Positions 11,801 to 21,812 of a stretch of DNA of 64,000 bases are shown one piece after another (the first letter of the stretch is position 1; each line of letters begins with the position of its first letter). The stretch is from positions 62,001 through 126,000 of the forward strand of contig JAVYIG010000693.1 in NCBI GenBank assembly GCA_035222895.1, read 5' to 3'. The notes under the pieces were generated by a model. The model saw only the letters and a program-made list of their open reading frames with translations. It did not search any database and was not told the DNA's origin. The stretch comes from Strongylocentrotus droebachiensis (Eukaryota > Echinodermata > Echinoidea > Camarodonta > Strongylocentrotidae). Made by a program: the position numbers and the translations under genes.

Positions 11801-12757
11801 CTTTTTGTTTCGCCAAACCTCCTTTTGTTCTTTACAAACCAGGTTTGTAAAATACGCGTAAAAACGCGTCATATTATATGACGTACGAAAACCAAGGTTT
11901 GTCGACAAACCTCCATTGTGAATTCGGGCCAAAGTGTTTATAAGCCCCATGAAGGAAACATAACACTGCATCATCGACACCTCTGTTTTTGCGGTATGCA
12001 AACTGCAGTGGGTCGAGATGCTTACCGACCTGACTCATTAGCTTTTTCAAAACGAGTTTTTCTAAACACTTCATGGCATTGCAATTACCTTATTCACTTA
12101 TATATTCATTTACTTCAATTACTCAACCCAATCCCTTCCCCCATTCTTCTTCTCGACATTATACCTAGTCTTCCATCTCATCTGGTATGTTCCTTTTTTC
12201 TCTTCTCATCCTTTATTCATGGACCTTTAGGTACTTCCACTTCTTACTTATCGTTAGTTCTCTTCTCCTTTTCCTTTTGAATATTCAGTCTTACTCCTAA
12301 ATCATATTTTGCTATTGGTTTATGACGTATAGCATTTTAATATACTTTGCTTTAAAAGTTCAGTATGATGCTGCAAAGCAGCCTACAATAAAACATAGAC
12401 AGACTTGCACTATATAGACATCTTCTGAGTCAGTAGTTGTATTGATTTATTGCTCTGCTACGTTTATGTTGGAGATTTAGGAGAGAGGATATATCTCCCA
12501 TCTCGTGTCCAGAGCACATGATGAGAGAATAATTATGATAATAGACAAAATCCTTGCTGGCGACGCATAAAACGCTAGATCGGATAGTGTTGATGCTCAC
12601 ATGCATGAAATTCTTATATGATCATTGACCAGCTTACCCCTTTGTTGTGATTTTCATCGAATCTATTTCTTCCCACCGCTGTATTGATGTCTCTCAACTG
12701 AAATTCGAAAGAAGAAAAACTCTCAACGCGCTTAGAAATGTCCCCTTCCGATGCCAT
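3698..12757 (-). CDS. ACCS: ACCS-like PLP-dependent aminotransferase, copy A (exons 1-8 only)
   Basis: Eight exons on the minus strand, all with GT/AG borders and compatible phases: 12757-12638 (start Met), 10081-10022, 9361-9215, 7540-7474, 6833-6736, 6446-6369, 4676-4576 and 3839-3698. They join to 271 codons without a stop. The product resembles animal ACC synthase-like proteins (fold-type I PLP enzymes; the animal proteins are not established ACC synthases). Seen motifs: GIINL in exon 2, the PYxDxxGSLxLRKAL-like block in exon 3, LNGVTSALSAMAYVLCDEG in exon 4, TPAPMYGAIPRD in exon 5, NPANPNGTVY in exon 7 (PLP-contacting Asn) and DEIY in exon 8. The Schiff-base Lys is the final codon of exon 8 (WGIAK). 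No exon homologous to B exons 9-11 exists between 3698 and base 1, although in B the next exon is only about 350 bp away. Copy A is therefore 3'-truncated, interrupted by a large insertion, or uses another 3' end. The exon 8 donor (GTTTTTAA) is weak. Confidence 0.8.
4027..4102. repeat. 31-bp perfect inverted repeat (foldback)
   Basis: Arms 4027-4057 and 4072-4102 are exact reverse complements around a 14-base loop, and pairing continues for a few bases beyond one mismatch. It lies in intron 7 of ACCS copy A. At the homologous place in copy B (near 33070-33100) only one arm is present. Confidence 0.85.
4390..4495. repeat. Pentanucleotide (TATCC)n microsatellite
   Basis: Imperfect tatcc/ctatc repeats in intron 7 of copy A. 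A shorter relative is at 33440-33505 in copy B, so the repeat was present before the duplication. Confidence 0.75.
4687..4875. repeat. (AAT)n-rich microsatellite in intron 6 of copy A
   Basis: Several blocks of aat repeats with interruptions, immediately 5' of exon 7 on the minus strand. The matching position in copy B (34090-34370) is also (AAT)n-rich. The poly-Ile and poly-Asn ORFs here are artefacts. Confidence 0.85.
6170..6284. mobile_element. MITE fragment with ATGAAACAGGGTCC end, in intron 5 of copy A
   Basis: The sequence caatcagatgcca... to ...gaaacagggtcc is the 3' part of the element seen complete at 34710-34882 in the homologous intron of copy B. Diverged relatives occur near 57070-57172 and 59316-59423. 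The left terminus is lost here. Confidence 0.55.
6990..7110. repeat. (CT)n microsatellite
   Basis: Long ctctct runs in intron 4 of copy A. The Ser/Leu-rich ORFs on both strands here are translations of the repeat. Confidence 0.9.
7805..7955. repeat. (GA)n microsatellite
   Basis: Interrupted gagaga tract in intron 3 of copy A; the Arg/Glu-rich ORFs are artefacts. Confidence 0.9.
8452..8565. repeat. Poly-C/poly-A then (AAT)n/(AAAT)n tract
   Basis: Simple sequence in intron 3 of copy A, ending next to the foldback at 8591. Confidence 0.85.
8591..8758. repeat. Imperfect foldback, arms about 60 bp
   Basis: The left arm 8591-8650 (from 'atacaaatatacactgcctt') and the right arm 8696-8758 (ending 'ggcatggtatatttgttt') are imperfect reverse complements around about 45 bases. 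A second inverted pair, 'atatcctgcatcaacaaatt' near 8760 and its complement near 9057-9079, brackets the following A-rich block, suggesting a larger foldback-type element of about 500 bp. Confidence 0.65.
9077..9195. repeat. (AAAT)n microsatellite next to exon 3 of copy A
   Basis: aaataaat repeats that begin about 20 bases beyond the donor of ACCS copy A exon 3. Confidence 0.85.
11275..11330. repeat. Interstitial telomere-type repeat (CCCTAA)n
   Basis: About four good units of CCCTAA with flanking degenerate units, inside intron 1 of copy A. TTAGGG is the usual metazoan telomere repeat. Confidence 0.8.
11935..12074 (-). mobile_element. LINE reverse transcriptase fragment
   Basis: The minus-strand translation contains MKCLEKLVLKKLM and LDPLQFAYRKNRGVDDAV. 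This matches the RT segment 'E-K-x-x-x-x-x-L ... LDPLQFAYR-x-x-x-x-x-DDA' of Rex1/RTE/Jockey-type LINEs. Similarity stops after about 45 residues. It is a short dead fragment inside intron 1 of copy A. Confidence 0.7.
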
Positions 12758-13070
12758 GACACAAGCTGTCCGGAAGTATATTGGAGAAGAAAAACTAGTG
12801 ATGATTTTAATTAATTCAGTCTTCTTAAATAGAGTGAGAACAGTTTCCCCCGGACTATTATAGTCTCTCAAGTGTATGACTGAACTTCACAAACTTGATA
12901 ATACATTTTGTGACGGTCTCAGCTAGATCCGTACACCGAAAGAGTCAGTCTGTTATACATATTGTCGGTCGATTCCGATCTGCTGTATAACATCTGGCTG
13001 GCTCCATGCACTGCCCACTTGTATGCTCTTTCGATAGATGCTTCTCCAATATATTTGTCCATCCAAGTGT
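12758..13070 (-). promoter_or_regulatory. 5' flank conserved between ACCS copies
   Basis: Upstream of both start codons the copies remain alignable, for example 'ctagatccgtacac..aaag.gtcagtc' at 12923-12950 and at 41823-41850, and 'tatgctctttcgatagatgctt' near 13021 against its counterpart near 41930. The conserved stretch must contain the 5' UTR and probably the core promoter. No TATA box or transcription start could be placed. Confidence 0.4.
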
Positions 13071-13413
13071 AGTACCGACATTCAGCCAGTTCAATATTAT
13101 CATTATTCAATCATGCACAAGCAGTGCACGCCATGATACACAGGTGGAAGTATTCTTTGAAAAGGGGAAACAAATGCTATTAATTTAGCACCTCCATCGC
13201 CGTAGGAGTGATTATTTCAAAATAGACAAAGTGGAACGTACCTCTTCATGTTTTGAAGATCTATGGATATTCGGGGTCATTGCAGTAATGTGCTAACCGT
13301 GAAGTGGTCTGACAGACTTCCTTTCAAACATGAGGGACTAATTTCTTTGTAGACAGGTGTTCGGAAATTTTTAGATGATCGGCCTGATTACTTTTTCAAT
13401 TATTGTATTAGAT
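13071..13413. other. No recognisable feature
   Basis: Nothing coding or repeated was recognised between the copy A upstream flank and the element at 13414. Confidence 0.4.
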
Positions 13414-13800
13414 GTTTGACGCCCGGCCCCCCACTCAGTGTTATTTAGGGTACGCATATGCTCGTACCCTCTTTTTGAAAGCACCCCCTATCTGAGGACT
13501 GCCAACATTTCCGAACCCCCCTTTCGCGGGCTATTCGCGGGCTTTTCCTGCCTTGGAGACCCCCCTAAATCAGGAAAAATGCTCAATGTACCCCCCTAAA
13601 TTCGGAATAATTTCTCAGGAGTCCAAAAAGATGAGAGAAAAAAAGAAAAACACCCCCTTTTTAAAGAAATCCCCGGGTGAAAAGTCAAATACACCCCTTT
13701 TTTTACAATTCTCGGACCGGAAAAGTACCCCTTTACCGGACATTTTGGCAACACGCATGCGGTCATTCCGACCTCTGAGTGGAGGGGCCGGGGTTTGACG
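13414..13800. mobile_element. 371-bp non-autonomous DNA transposon with 8-bp target duplication
   Basis: GTTTGACG occurs directly at 13414-13421 and 13793-13800. The element between starts CCCGGCCCCCCACTCAG (13422-13438) and ends with the near-complement CTGAGTGGAGGGGCCGGG (13775-13792). An 8-bp duplication fits hAT-, P- or Merlin-type transposition; the termini do not identify which. The interior is unusually rich in ACCCCCCT-like words. A diverged relative is at 36419-36625. Confidence 0.75.
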
Positions 13801-14020
13801 TCTCTACGTCATGTTAAAGAAGTTAGTTTGAAATTGAATTTGTTGTAGTAGCGATCTGCTACGGCGAAGTGATTTTTTAATAGGATGTGATGACATGGAG
13901 TCAATGAACTTCGACAGCGTGGTGAGTTAGATCATTACATGCTCTGATCTGGTGCAAGTCGGGCATGTAATCACAGCCGCGGTCAAGAGAAAATTGCATC
14001 TTGACCTGTGTAAGAAGCCT

Positions 14021-14563
14021 TAAAGGTACTATGTCTCATTTGCAGGCCAAAAAAATAAAAAGGTTAGATTCAAATGGCATTTGAAAGATAGTACTAATTT
14101 AGAACTTCCCTTAAAAAAAGGGGGGGGGGGCTTGAAAATGTCTTTAAGTGGGAAAATAACGACTATTAGTAGTCAAATCGACTTAGGAGCTATAGAGCCA
14201 ATAAGTAATAGTCTTGATTTTCAGACCATTGTACCGCATGGTCGTACGTTTTATGCTACGCAGAGATTCTTTCAGTTTAATTTTGGCCATCACAAGAAGT
14301 GGGTTATTGATGTAGACAAATCCTTTACAGCTCATTTTATGTATGTTATTACCAAAGAAGAGAAAAGGCCAGCCAGTCACTCAATACTGACAATAGTGTC
14401 TGACAGTGAAGTCTAGCAAGTAAACGGGTTTCCTTGCATAATTTGAATATTAGGACACTGCTAACGTTTAAATTCCACAGATAGGACATACATGACATAT
14501 TCATAATTCCTGCAAAGTTCTACAGAATTTGAGGTTGGCTGCAAAAGGGACATAGTATCTTTA
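14021..14563. mobile_element. TA-target MITE 1 of a back-to-back pair
   Basis: The ends AAGGTACTATGTCTCATTTG (from 14023) and GCAAAAGGGACATAGTATCTT (to 14561) are inverted repeats flanked by TA at 14021-14022 and 14562-14563. A 111-codon ORF at 14081-14416 has no recognisable domain and is probably fortuitous. A fragment of the same end occurs near 33013. Confidence 0.7.
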
Positions 14564-15129
14564 AAGGGCCGCTCTAACCCAACTAACATAGCCTTTTAAA
14601 ACATGAATACACATGAATGATAATAATCATCCATTGTTCACAGATCTCACGCGTGATGGGCTATGCCCCTTGAAAAAAGGACGGTCACGTGGCTTGATGA
14701 CGCATTTGACGTCATTGCGGGAATGTCCGATTTGTAAGGATCTTACAATCTCATTGTAATTCATAATTAGGAATGACGGAATTGCCACAAACGTACTGGG
14801 ATTATCAAGTGCATATTATTTTTTCGGATAAATGTCTTTTACCCCCTAATTAATATCATAGTTTGCCTTTTTAAAGACATTTTAATACCTAAATCACCCC
14901 TTTTCACCGGAAAGGCTCCTGTAGTGACGCCATATGCTATTGCGCAATACAGCTCCGAAACTGGGCATTTTTCTGAGCGTTCTGGGTCGTCATTTTTTAA
15001 GCTAGATTCCAGAATTATCGATGATTTCTAAGAAAAATCATTTTCATGTTCGGAATCTCCGTCAATTTTTTTTCTACATGTCTTTTTTTTCTTCATTTTT
15101 TAGCCCGTTTTGGTTAGAGTGGCCCTTTA
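14562..15129. mobile_element. TA-target MITE 2 of a back-to-back pair
   Basis: The ends AAGGGCCGCTCTAACC (14564-14579) and GGTTAGAGTGGCCCTT (15112-15127) are inverted repeats with one mismatch, flanked by TA at 14562-14563 and 15128-15129. The left TA is also the right TA of the preceding MITE. The interior is non-coding. Confidence 0.75.
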
Positions 15130-15254
15130 GGTCATGATGTCCTGGTTTCATATGCGGTTTCTGCACGAGTAGCCCTTTGAATTCGGGTTGTTTTCATACA
15201 TGCAAACTTCAATAAAGACTTGAAGTAAATATCTGGTGTCCCAGAGCTTTCATT

Positions 15255-15405
15255 AGGGACTTTTAATTTGCACGACGACATAGTGGACTGCTACGCGTGA
15301 CGTCCTTATAAGGCACTGGCAGTGCCTTAAAATGATATAACAGTACCTTATAAGGACGTCACACGTAGCAGTCCACTATGTCGTCGTGCAAATCTAAAAG
15401 TCCCT
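15255..15405. repeat. Foldback element, arms 64-65 bp
   Basis: Arms 15255-15318 and 15341-15405 are reverse complements with two substitutions and one indel around a 22-base loop. It begins AGGGACTTTTA and ends TAAAAGTCCCT. Confidence 0.85.
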
Positions 15406-16082
15406 ATTGAGTTCACTCTGCTCCCTAAAACGGTCCACCCCTGGTATCTCAACCCACCCCACGACACATAACGTGAACTTTCATTTATTAGTACCCATGC
15501 AAATGGTTCACCCTTTTTTCTGTCGGTTCCACAAGACAATCGTTCACGCAAAACATTACAAACAACAAGCACATCACAATCATATACAAAAAATTAAATC
15601 ATATCACAAGCATCAACAACATATCACGTAATACACAGTCAAAGCAATCACGTTGATTTTGGCACTATACATAAGAGTCTGGAAATTTAGTCTATTACTA
15701 TACAGTGCGTCCCAGAAAAAACGAAACAGAATTATCGATGTTTTATCATAACTTAATCACAATTATAATTAATAAATGAAATATATTTGTAAAGCTTGGA
15801 TCCTCCTCTTCCATTTGATGCAATTTTTATGATGCATTTTTCACGCATGAGTGATTAAAAACAATATGAAGAGAGGAAACTAAAAAGTCATTTTTAGGGC
15901 GGTATCTGAATTTCAAAGAGAAAATCACATTTGTAGAACGTTCATTTTCTGCCCTTTCATATGACACCTCAATCCGGAAAAATGAGCCAGGAATAACAAA
16001 GTTCTGTTGGTTTAAAGTAATGCTTGCATTTCCATAATTTGATTAAACGAATTCGTTTTCACTTGCTGCCTGCCAACATGAC
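15406..16082. other. No gene; possible mariner-type terminus near 15707
   Basis: The word TACAGTGCGTCCCAGAAAAA at about 15703-15722 resembles a Tc1/mariner-type terminus, but no matching inverted end was found. Nothing else was recognised. Confidence 0.35.
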
Positions 16083-16770
16083 ATGGGACCAAACGTTGAG
16101 CGACATCAGTATGTCAGTCTCAAGGGCTCCTCAACCACACACTGCTTGATTAAAATGATGCATAAATTCTACAAGGAATCAGACAAACAGGGTATCTTGT
16201 GGTCACAGAATCATTCCATGGATCGCCGATTTTCTAACGAACCGGCAGCAGAGAGTAAAGTACTAAAGCGCTATCTCGTCATGGAAGGAACTAACCTGTG
16301 GCGTTCCTCAGGGAACAAAGATCGGCCCCTAGCCTTTCTAGCAGTCACCATTGACGCATGTACTGGAATCGACAGAGGTGCATACATGATACATTGAAGT
16401 ACGTGGATGATCTTAGCATCGGGGAGATAAAGACCGTTAATGAGCCTTCTCATCAGTTCTGCAGGAAGCTGTCAACGACCTGGTACAATGAGCTGACCAA
16501 AACTACTCTCACCTAAATGCAGCTAAATGTAAACAACTCCAGATTTGCTTCAAGAGAACCAAACTAGCACCACCGGACAAATCTCTAGGATGTGGTCAAT
16601 GAAACAAAAATCCTCGGTCTCTGGGTTCAAGATGACTTGAAATGGGACATACAAGTTAAAGAAGTGTTTTTTGAAGAGCAGGAAACGAGTACACATATTG
16701 AGCAGACTCAAGAAATTTCAAATCCCACGAGAAGACTTAGTTGCCGTTTACAAGTACTACGTCTGACCAG
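16083..16770 (+). mobile_element. Decayed LINE reverse transcriptase
   Basis: Translated pieces in shifting frames resemble a LINE RT in the correct order: RHQYVSLKGSSTTHCL (fingers region, 16083 on), YVDDLSIGEI (the YVDD catalytic box, near 16400) and KILGLWVQDDLKWDIQV (thumb region, near 16600). The central part is deleted between the first and second pieces and there are several stops, so it is a dead copy. Confidence 0.65.
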
Positions 16771-18575
16771 GGACCAGTCTCACAAACCCTTTTTTCAATG
16801 ACAAATGACAATTATTTTTGTTTGTTTGCTTTTATTTCTGCGTTCAAAATAATACAATACATAATATAAAATGTGTTTACAAAGATAATATACAAAACAA
16901 TTCATAAGATAAACAATATAGTCATGATACATAATGAATACAAAATAAGGAAGTGAGCTTAAACTTTTTTTTATAGATATATATCCATATATACGCACAT
17001 ATACCTACATATACATATATATATATACACAGCACATGCATACATACATACATACACATACACATATACACCTATACATGCTCTCACATATAATATAATA
17101 TAATATAACACATATAATATAATATATAATCCAATCAATGAACGCAGGAGACCGCCATCGTGAGCGGTAAGGCTTGAAATTGATGGCGGCCTCATAAAAA
17201 GATTCGTGACTGAAATTGATATTAACTGGTCAAGTGGGTGCATTGCAGGTGCAGGGGCTGGTGCTGTATGTAGCAGTTGAGTAAAATGAGGATATTGAAT
17301 GACGAATGTGAATATTTATGTGAATATATTAATTTGGAGTATGGGATTCATACGATTGAATGATAGTTTTTTTTAGAGTGGCTTTCAAGGAGTATATGGT
17401 CGAACAAGATTTAATATTGTCTGAAAGATTATTCCAGATGTCTGGACCATGATGACGAATTGATTTAATAGAGGCAATTGACAGTCTTGGGTTTGTGAGA
17501 TGAAAGTTTCCGGATATGCGAGTTGGGTAGGTATGGACAGAGCTATTGAACTTAAATATGTCATCAAAAGACGAAGGGAGCAGATTATTAATATACTTAA
17601 ACATAATGATAGCTATTTGAATAGTATATAAGTCGGCAATTTTTAGTGCTTTTTGTTTAAAAAATAAAGGATCGGTATGGGTCAAGTAATGCGATCCCGT
17701 ACAAATGCGAATTGCTCTCTTTTGTAGTTTAAAAATAGGAGACAGCTTTGTAGAACCACAACTAGCCCAAACAACGTTACAGTAGGTTATATATGGGAGT
17801 ACTAACGAATTATACAATAAAAATAAAGTTTTATGAGGTAAAATAAATCTTAACTTGGAAATTATTCCAATACTTTTTAAGATACTTATTATGATATGGT
17901 GCAGATGTTCATTCCAAGATAAAGTTTGATCTATGATAACACCTAAAAATCTAGAGTGAGTTTTCTGCTCTAATGGCATGCCGTCAATCTGTAAGTGAAT
18001 TGGAGTATCAGTAATATGAGAATGGTGTTTAAAATAGATGAAGTGGGTCTTTTTTTGTGTTCAAAGATAGTTTGTTAGCTTTAAACCATTGTGATACTTT
18101 GTTTATTTCGTGATTTAATATGTTGTTTAAGGAAGTGAGATTTTTATGAGAAAAAAAAATATTTGTGTCGTCGGCGAATAATACAAAAGATAAAATGGAG
18201 GATGTATTAATAATGTCATTGACATATAGCAGAAATAACAGTGGGCCTAGAATGGAGCCTTGAGGGACACCACATTGAACTAAAAGTGAATCAGAGTCAT
18301 AACCATTAAATGTGACATATTGTCTTCGATTTCTTAAATAATCTTTAAACCAAAGGAGTGATTGACCTCGTATACCATAATAATTAAGTTTTGAAAGTAA
18401 AATATCGTGATTAAGTGTATCGAATGCCTTACTGAGGTCACAAAATATACCAATGACATGTTCTTTGTTAGCTATGGCGTTTGTAATTTTATCATAAATT
18501 TGGATTAAAGCCAGGTTTGTTGAGTAATTTTTTCTGAAGCCATATTGATTAGATGTTAGCAAATTGTGTTTGTTG

Positions 18576-18818
18576 ATAATACATTTTAGCGAACTTCTCG
18601 AAAGTAGCTAAAACAGGTTATTCCCAATCTGAACGAAGAAGTGTGAACCGAGCCGTAGACCACACGCCGCGTGGTCAAGGGAGGGGGGTCGCGAAAGACT
18701 TTATTGGCGTCAGTAATAAAACCAGAAAGGTTCGCGCCATACTCCGCGTGCTCTCGGCTCGCTTCATTCTTTCTATGGTCTTCATGAGAGATGGTCAGAT
18801 TCGTGAACAAACTTTTTA
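18576..18818 (+). repeat. Split direct repeat A1
   Basis: 243 bases, the same length as A2 (24454-24696) and with no difference noticed on reading both. Similarity stops abruptly after ...GAACAAACTTTTTA. Confidence 0.9.
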
Positions 18819-18988
18819 GAGAAATTTGAACAACTTTTTTAGAGAACTACACCATCTTCGCCCGGTGTTACACATACACGGAGTTTATCTGTTTATCACA
18901 ACGAAGTGGGACATATTTTTACTTATTATTTTGCTTCGTATTTTCCATTGGGCGTATTTTGCTGGTGTGTTAATTTGTTATAACTTTT

Positions 18989-20206
18989 GTGCATCTCGTG
19001 GAAGTCGACGCGTCACCAACCATGCCCAAATCCAGGCAGAGGCCAGCAAGCCGTGTGAGGCGGAGTGCCGAAGTGGCACAGGTTGATGCTCCTCAGCTAT
19101 CCGGTGCAGCGAGGGGCCGCAGGAGAGGACGACCACGCGGATCCACTAAGTCGAAGCCTATTGAGGTCGCAGGGGCATTCGAAGAGCACGACGAGGGGGT
19201 TTCAGCGTCAACGGCCGGCTTAATCAGGCCAACTCCTAATACGGTGATGGGTGTCGGCGATGGAAGTGCGAGCAGAGGCTGTCTACCTGGGGTTCCTACC
19301 GACGGGGAAGGCAGAATTCTACCCGGTGAGTCGTGGCCGCTGCGTTTAGAAAACGCGCAATTAAAAGGTCGGGAGGTAATGGGCGCGATCGAACCGTTTA
19401 CCGCCCCTCCAACGGAGGCTTCTTCCCCTCCTGTTTTAAATACCACTCCCCATCTCCCCCAGCCAGGCCTGCCATACATGCGGCAAGGCATTAGTGAGGA
19501 GCTAGGCTCCACCGTCCCCCAAGCTTTGCGCGAGCGAATTTGGAAGGGGGAATTTATCGAGCTGGGGCATATGCTCAAAGAAGGGTACCACACGTCCAAT
19601 GATCTAACACTTGCCTTTGATCAGTCAAACGGGGGGTTTCACCTCCGCCCTCAATCTCGACCAATTTTAATCCGCTCGATTGAGCAGTGGACGAGCGCGA
19701 TGTTGACCTTTGTGTCAATTTACACAGAGAGGCATGGTTCGCGGTCGCGAGAGCTGCTTAAGTACATGAATATAGTGAGGACGGCTGCGGCGTCAAACTA
19801 CAATTGGCGCGAGTACGATATTCAGTTTCGGTTGCGCCAAGCCACTCGGCCTGAAGCGTCGTGGGGATCAGTCGACACGGAGCTCTGGTTGCTAGTGGCA
19901 ACGGCGCAGCCCTTTCGCGGTTACGGGGCTGGCCCGTTCTCCGGCCCTGCCTGGCTCCCCCAAGGAGGTCAACAGCGACAGCGGCAGCCAGCCTTTCGGG
20001 GTGGGTGGAGCTCGGGTCAGCGCCGAGGAGCGGGTTCGGCCCCTAGCCGCCGTCAATCTAGGCCAGGCTTCTGCTTTGCCTTTAATGCAGCCGGAAAATG
20101 TGTTAAAGGGAAAAGCTGCCAATACATGCATAAATGCATTAAATGCGAAGCCGCCTCCCATGGGGAGTTTGCCTGCAATAAAGGGCAAACGTCCGCCAGC
20201 AAGTAG
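18989..20206 (+). CDS. Gag-like ORF of the Ngaro-like element
   Basis: 405 codons from the first ATG (18989); the second ATG at 19022 gives MPKSRQRPASRVRR and could be the real start. The N-terminal part is basic and Pro/Ser-rich, followed by a region with YTERHGSRSRELLKYMNIVR. Near the C-terminus there is a CCCH-spaced cluster (Cys362, Cys371, Cys377, His381) and directly after it a CCHC zinc knuckle (Cys383, Cys386, His391, Cys396), which would bind nucleic acid in the retrotransposon particle. The end overlaps the start of the RT frame by about 200 bases in a different frame. The frame is intact. Confidence 0.8.
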   Translation: MHLVEVDASPTMPKSRQRPASRVRRSAEVAQVDAPQLSGAARGRRRGRPRGSTKSKPIEVAGAFEEHDEGVSASTAGLIRPTPNTVMGVGDGSASRGCLPGVPTDGEGRILPGESWPLRLENAQLKGREVMGAIEPFTAPPTEASSPPVLNTTPHLPQPGLPYMRQGISEELGSTVPQALRERIWKGEFIELGHMLKEGYHTSNDLTLAFDQSNGGFHLRPQSRPILIRSIEQWTSAMLTFVSIYTERHGSRSRELLKYMNIVRTAAASNYNWREYDIQFRLRQATRPEASWGSVDTELWLLVATAQPFRGYGAGPFSGPAWLPQGGQQRQRQPAFRGGWSSGQRRGAGSAPSRRQSRPGFCFAFNAAGKCVKGKSCQYMHKCIKCEAASHGEFACNKGQTSASK

Positions 20207-21812
20207 AGTTTTAGCGCCGACTCCAATTAAGTTAGTTCGCATGTTGCCTTTCCTTCGCACCTATGATAAGCATACAGAAGGAGAAAAGTTGATTGAGGGT
20301 TTTAAGAATGGGTTTTCGCTTGGGTTCTCTGGGGAGCGCGTGCCCATGTCTGCTAGGAATTTGAAATCAGCTTATGAATACCCCCAGATTGTTCGGAGAA
20401 AAATCGAAAAAGAAGTACAGCTAGGGAGAATTGTTGGCCCGTTTTCTGCACCCCCCTTCGATAATTTTCGTTGCTCCCCGATAGGTTTAGTGCCAAAGCG
20501 CATAGAGGGTGAATATCGGCTCATCCATCATTTATCTTCGCCTAAAGGCTCGTCAGTCAATGATTGCATAGATCGGGAGGAGTGCACTGTCAGATATTCG
20601 GACTTTGACGAGGCGGTCAAGTTAGTGGTCGCGCTCGGCCGTAATGCCTTCATGGGGAAATCAGATATCAAATCAGCATTTCGATTGTTGCCTGTGAAAC
20701 CAGCTGATTTTGACCTCCTTGGTATGTGTTTCGACGGTCAGTTCTACTTCGACCGGTGTATGCCGATGGGTTGTTCGGTTTCCTGTGCAGTTTTTGAGAG
20801 GTTTAGTTCCTTCTTACAGGCCTGCTGTCGACGCATTGCGTCATCACAGGGCATCCTTCATTATCTCGACGATTTCTTTTTCGTGGGCAGGGCGGCTGAC
20901 GAATGTGCCCACCTGATGCGGTGCTTTAGGGCGATGTGTGATCGATTTGGCATCCCTATTGCTGACGAGAAGACGGAGGGCCCAGTGCAGGTTATTACCT
21001 ACTTGGGATTGGAGATCGACTCCATCGAATTGCAGGTCCGGGTGCCTAAGGAGAAACTGAGGGTCTTGCTAAGCATGCTGGATGATTTCGCGTCCAAGTC
21101 AAAGTTGACATTGAGGCAGTTGCAATCTCTTACGGGCAGTCTGAATTTTGTCTGTAAGGCTATAGGTCCTGGTAGGGCATTTCTCCGCAGATTAATCGAC
21201 TTGACGAGAGGTGTGCACAAGGCCCACCATAGAATTCGGATTTCAAAAGGTGCCAAGGCTGACCTCTTGGCATGGAGGGAGTTTTTACTGCATTTCAATG
21301 GGACAGTTTGCTTCGGGGACAGCGTATGGAGGCGGAATGATTTCTTTCAATTTTACACGGATGCAGCAGGAAGCATCGGCTTTGGCATATATTTTGAGTC
21401 ACGGTGGGCCCAGGCACGTTGGCCCGAGGAGATACTTGATGCCCACTATTCAATTGGGTTTTTGGAATTGTTTCCAATTGTCGTAGGGGTAGCCATGTGG
21501 GGGAAGAGAATTTCAGGAAGGAAAGTGGTTTTCTGGTCGGATAATCAGGCCGTAGTGGCAGTCATTAATAAGCAATCGTCTACATGTTCTCATATCATGG
21601 GGCTTATCCGTCGCTTAGTGCTTTTGTGCTTAAGGTGGAACATCCACTTTAAGGCAAAGTATGTGCCTGGCGTCGATAACGAAATTGCTGACTCTTTATC
21701 TCGTTTTCAGATGGAAAGGTTTCGACGCCTTGCCCCGGACGCCGAGCTCGCCGGTACCCCCCTTCCTCCCCATCTGTGGAGCAGCTTCTTAATGAGCGAC
21801 GTGTCTTACTAG
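20001..21812 (+). CDS. Reverse transcriptase-RNase H of the Ngaro-like element
   Basis: 603 codons, intact. RT blocks appear in order: GEYRLIHHLSSPKGSSVND, KSDIKSAFRLLPV (catalytic Asp), CMPMGCSVSCAVFERF, and the YLDD box at residues 288-291 (HYLDDFFF). The RNase H domain follows, with FYTDAAG, LELFPIV, FWSDNQAVV and GVDNEIADSLSRF supplying the D-E-D-D acidic residues. This arrangement, followed by a tyrosine recombinase and no integrase, is typical of the DIRS order. The ATG at 20001 lies within the gag ORF, so the true N-terminus may differ or be reached by frameshifting. Confidence 0.88.
   Translation: MGGARVSAEERVRPLAAVNLGQASALPLMQPENVLKGKAANTCINALNAKPPPMGSLPAIKGKRPPASRVLAPTPIKLVRMLPFLRTYDKHTEGEKLIEGFKNGFSLGFSGERVPMSARNLKSAYEYPQIVRRKIEKEVQLGRIVGPFSAPPFDNFRCSPIGLVPKRIEGEYRLIHHLSSPKGSSVNDCIDREECTVRYSDFDEAVKLVVALGRNAFMGKSDIKSAFRLLPVKPADFDLLGMCFDGQFYFDRCMPMGCSVSCAVFERFSSFLQACCRRIASSQGILHYLDDFFFVGRAADECAHLMRCFRAMCDRFGIPIADEKTEGPVQVITYLGLEIDSIELQVRVPKEKLRVLLSMLDDFASKSKLTLRQLQSLTGSLNFVCKAIGPGRAFLRRLIDLTRGVHKAHHRIRISKGAKADLLAWREFLLHFNGTVCFGDSVWRRNDFFQFYTDAAGSIGFGIYFESRWAQARWPEEILDAHYSIGFLELFPIVVGVAMWGKRISGRKVVFWSDNQAVVAVINKQSSTCSHIMGLIRRLVLLCLRWNIHFKAKYVPGVDNEIADSLSRFQMERFRRLAPDAELAGTPLPPHLWSSFLMSDVSY

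Noticed and set aside
14081..14416. 111-codon ORF as a possible gene
   Set aside because: Lies entirely within a MITE bounded by inverted repeats and has no recognisable domain.
15703..15980. Mariner element suggested by TACAGTGCGTCCCAGAAAAA
   Set aside because: No matching inverted terminus and no transposase fragment found nearby.
18586..18810. Minus-strand 74-codon ORF repeated at 24464-24739 as a conserved protein
   Set aside because: Both are the antisense of direct repeats A1 and A2, so conservation reflects repeat identity.
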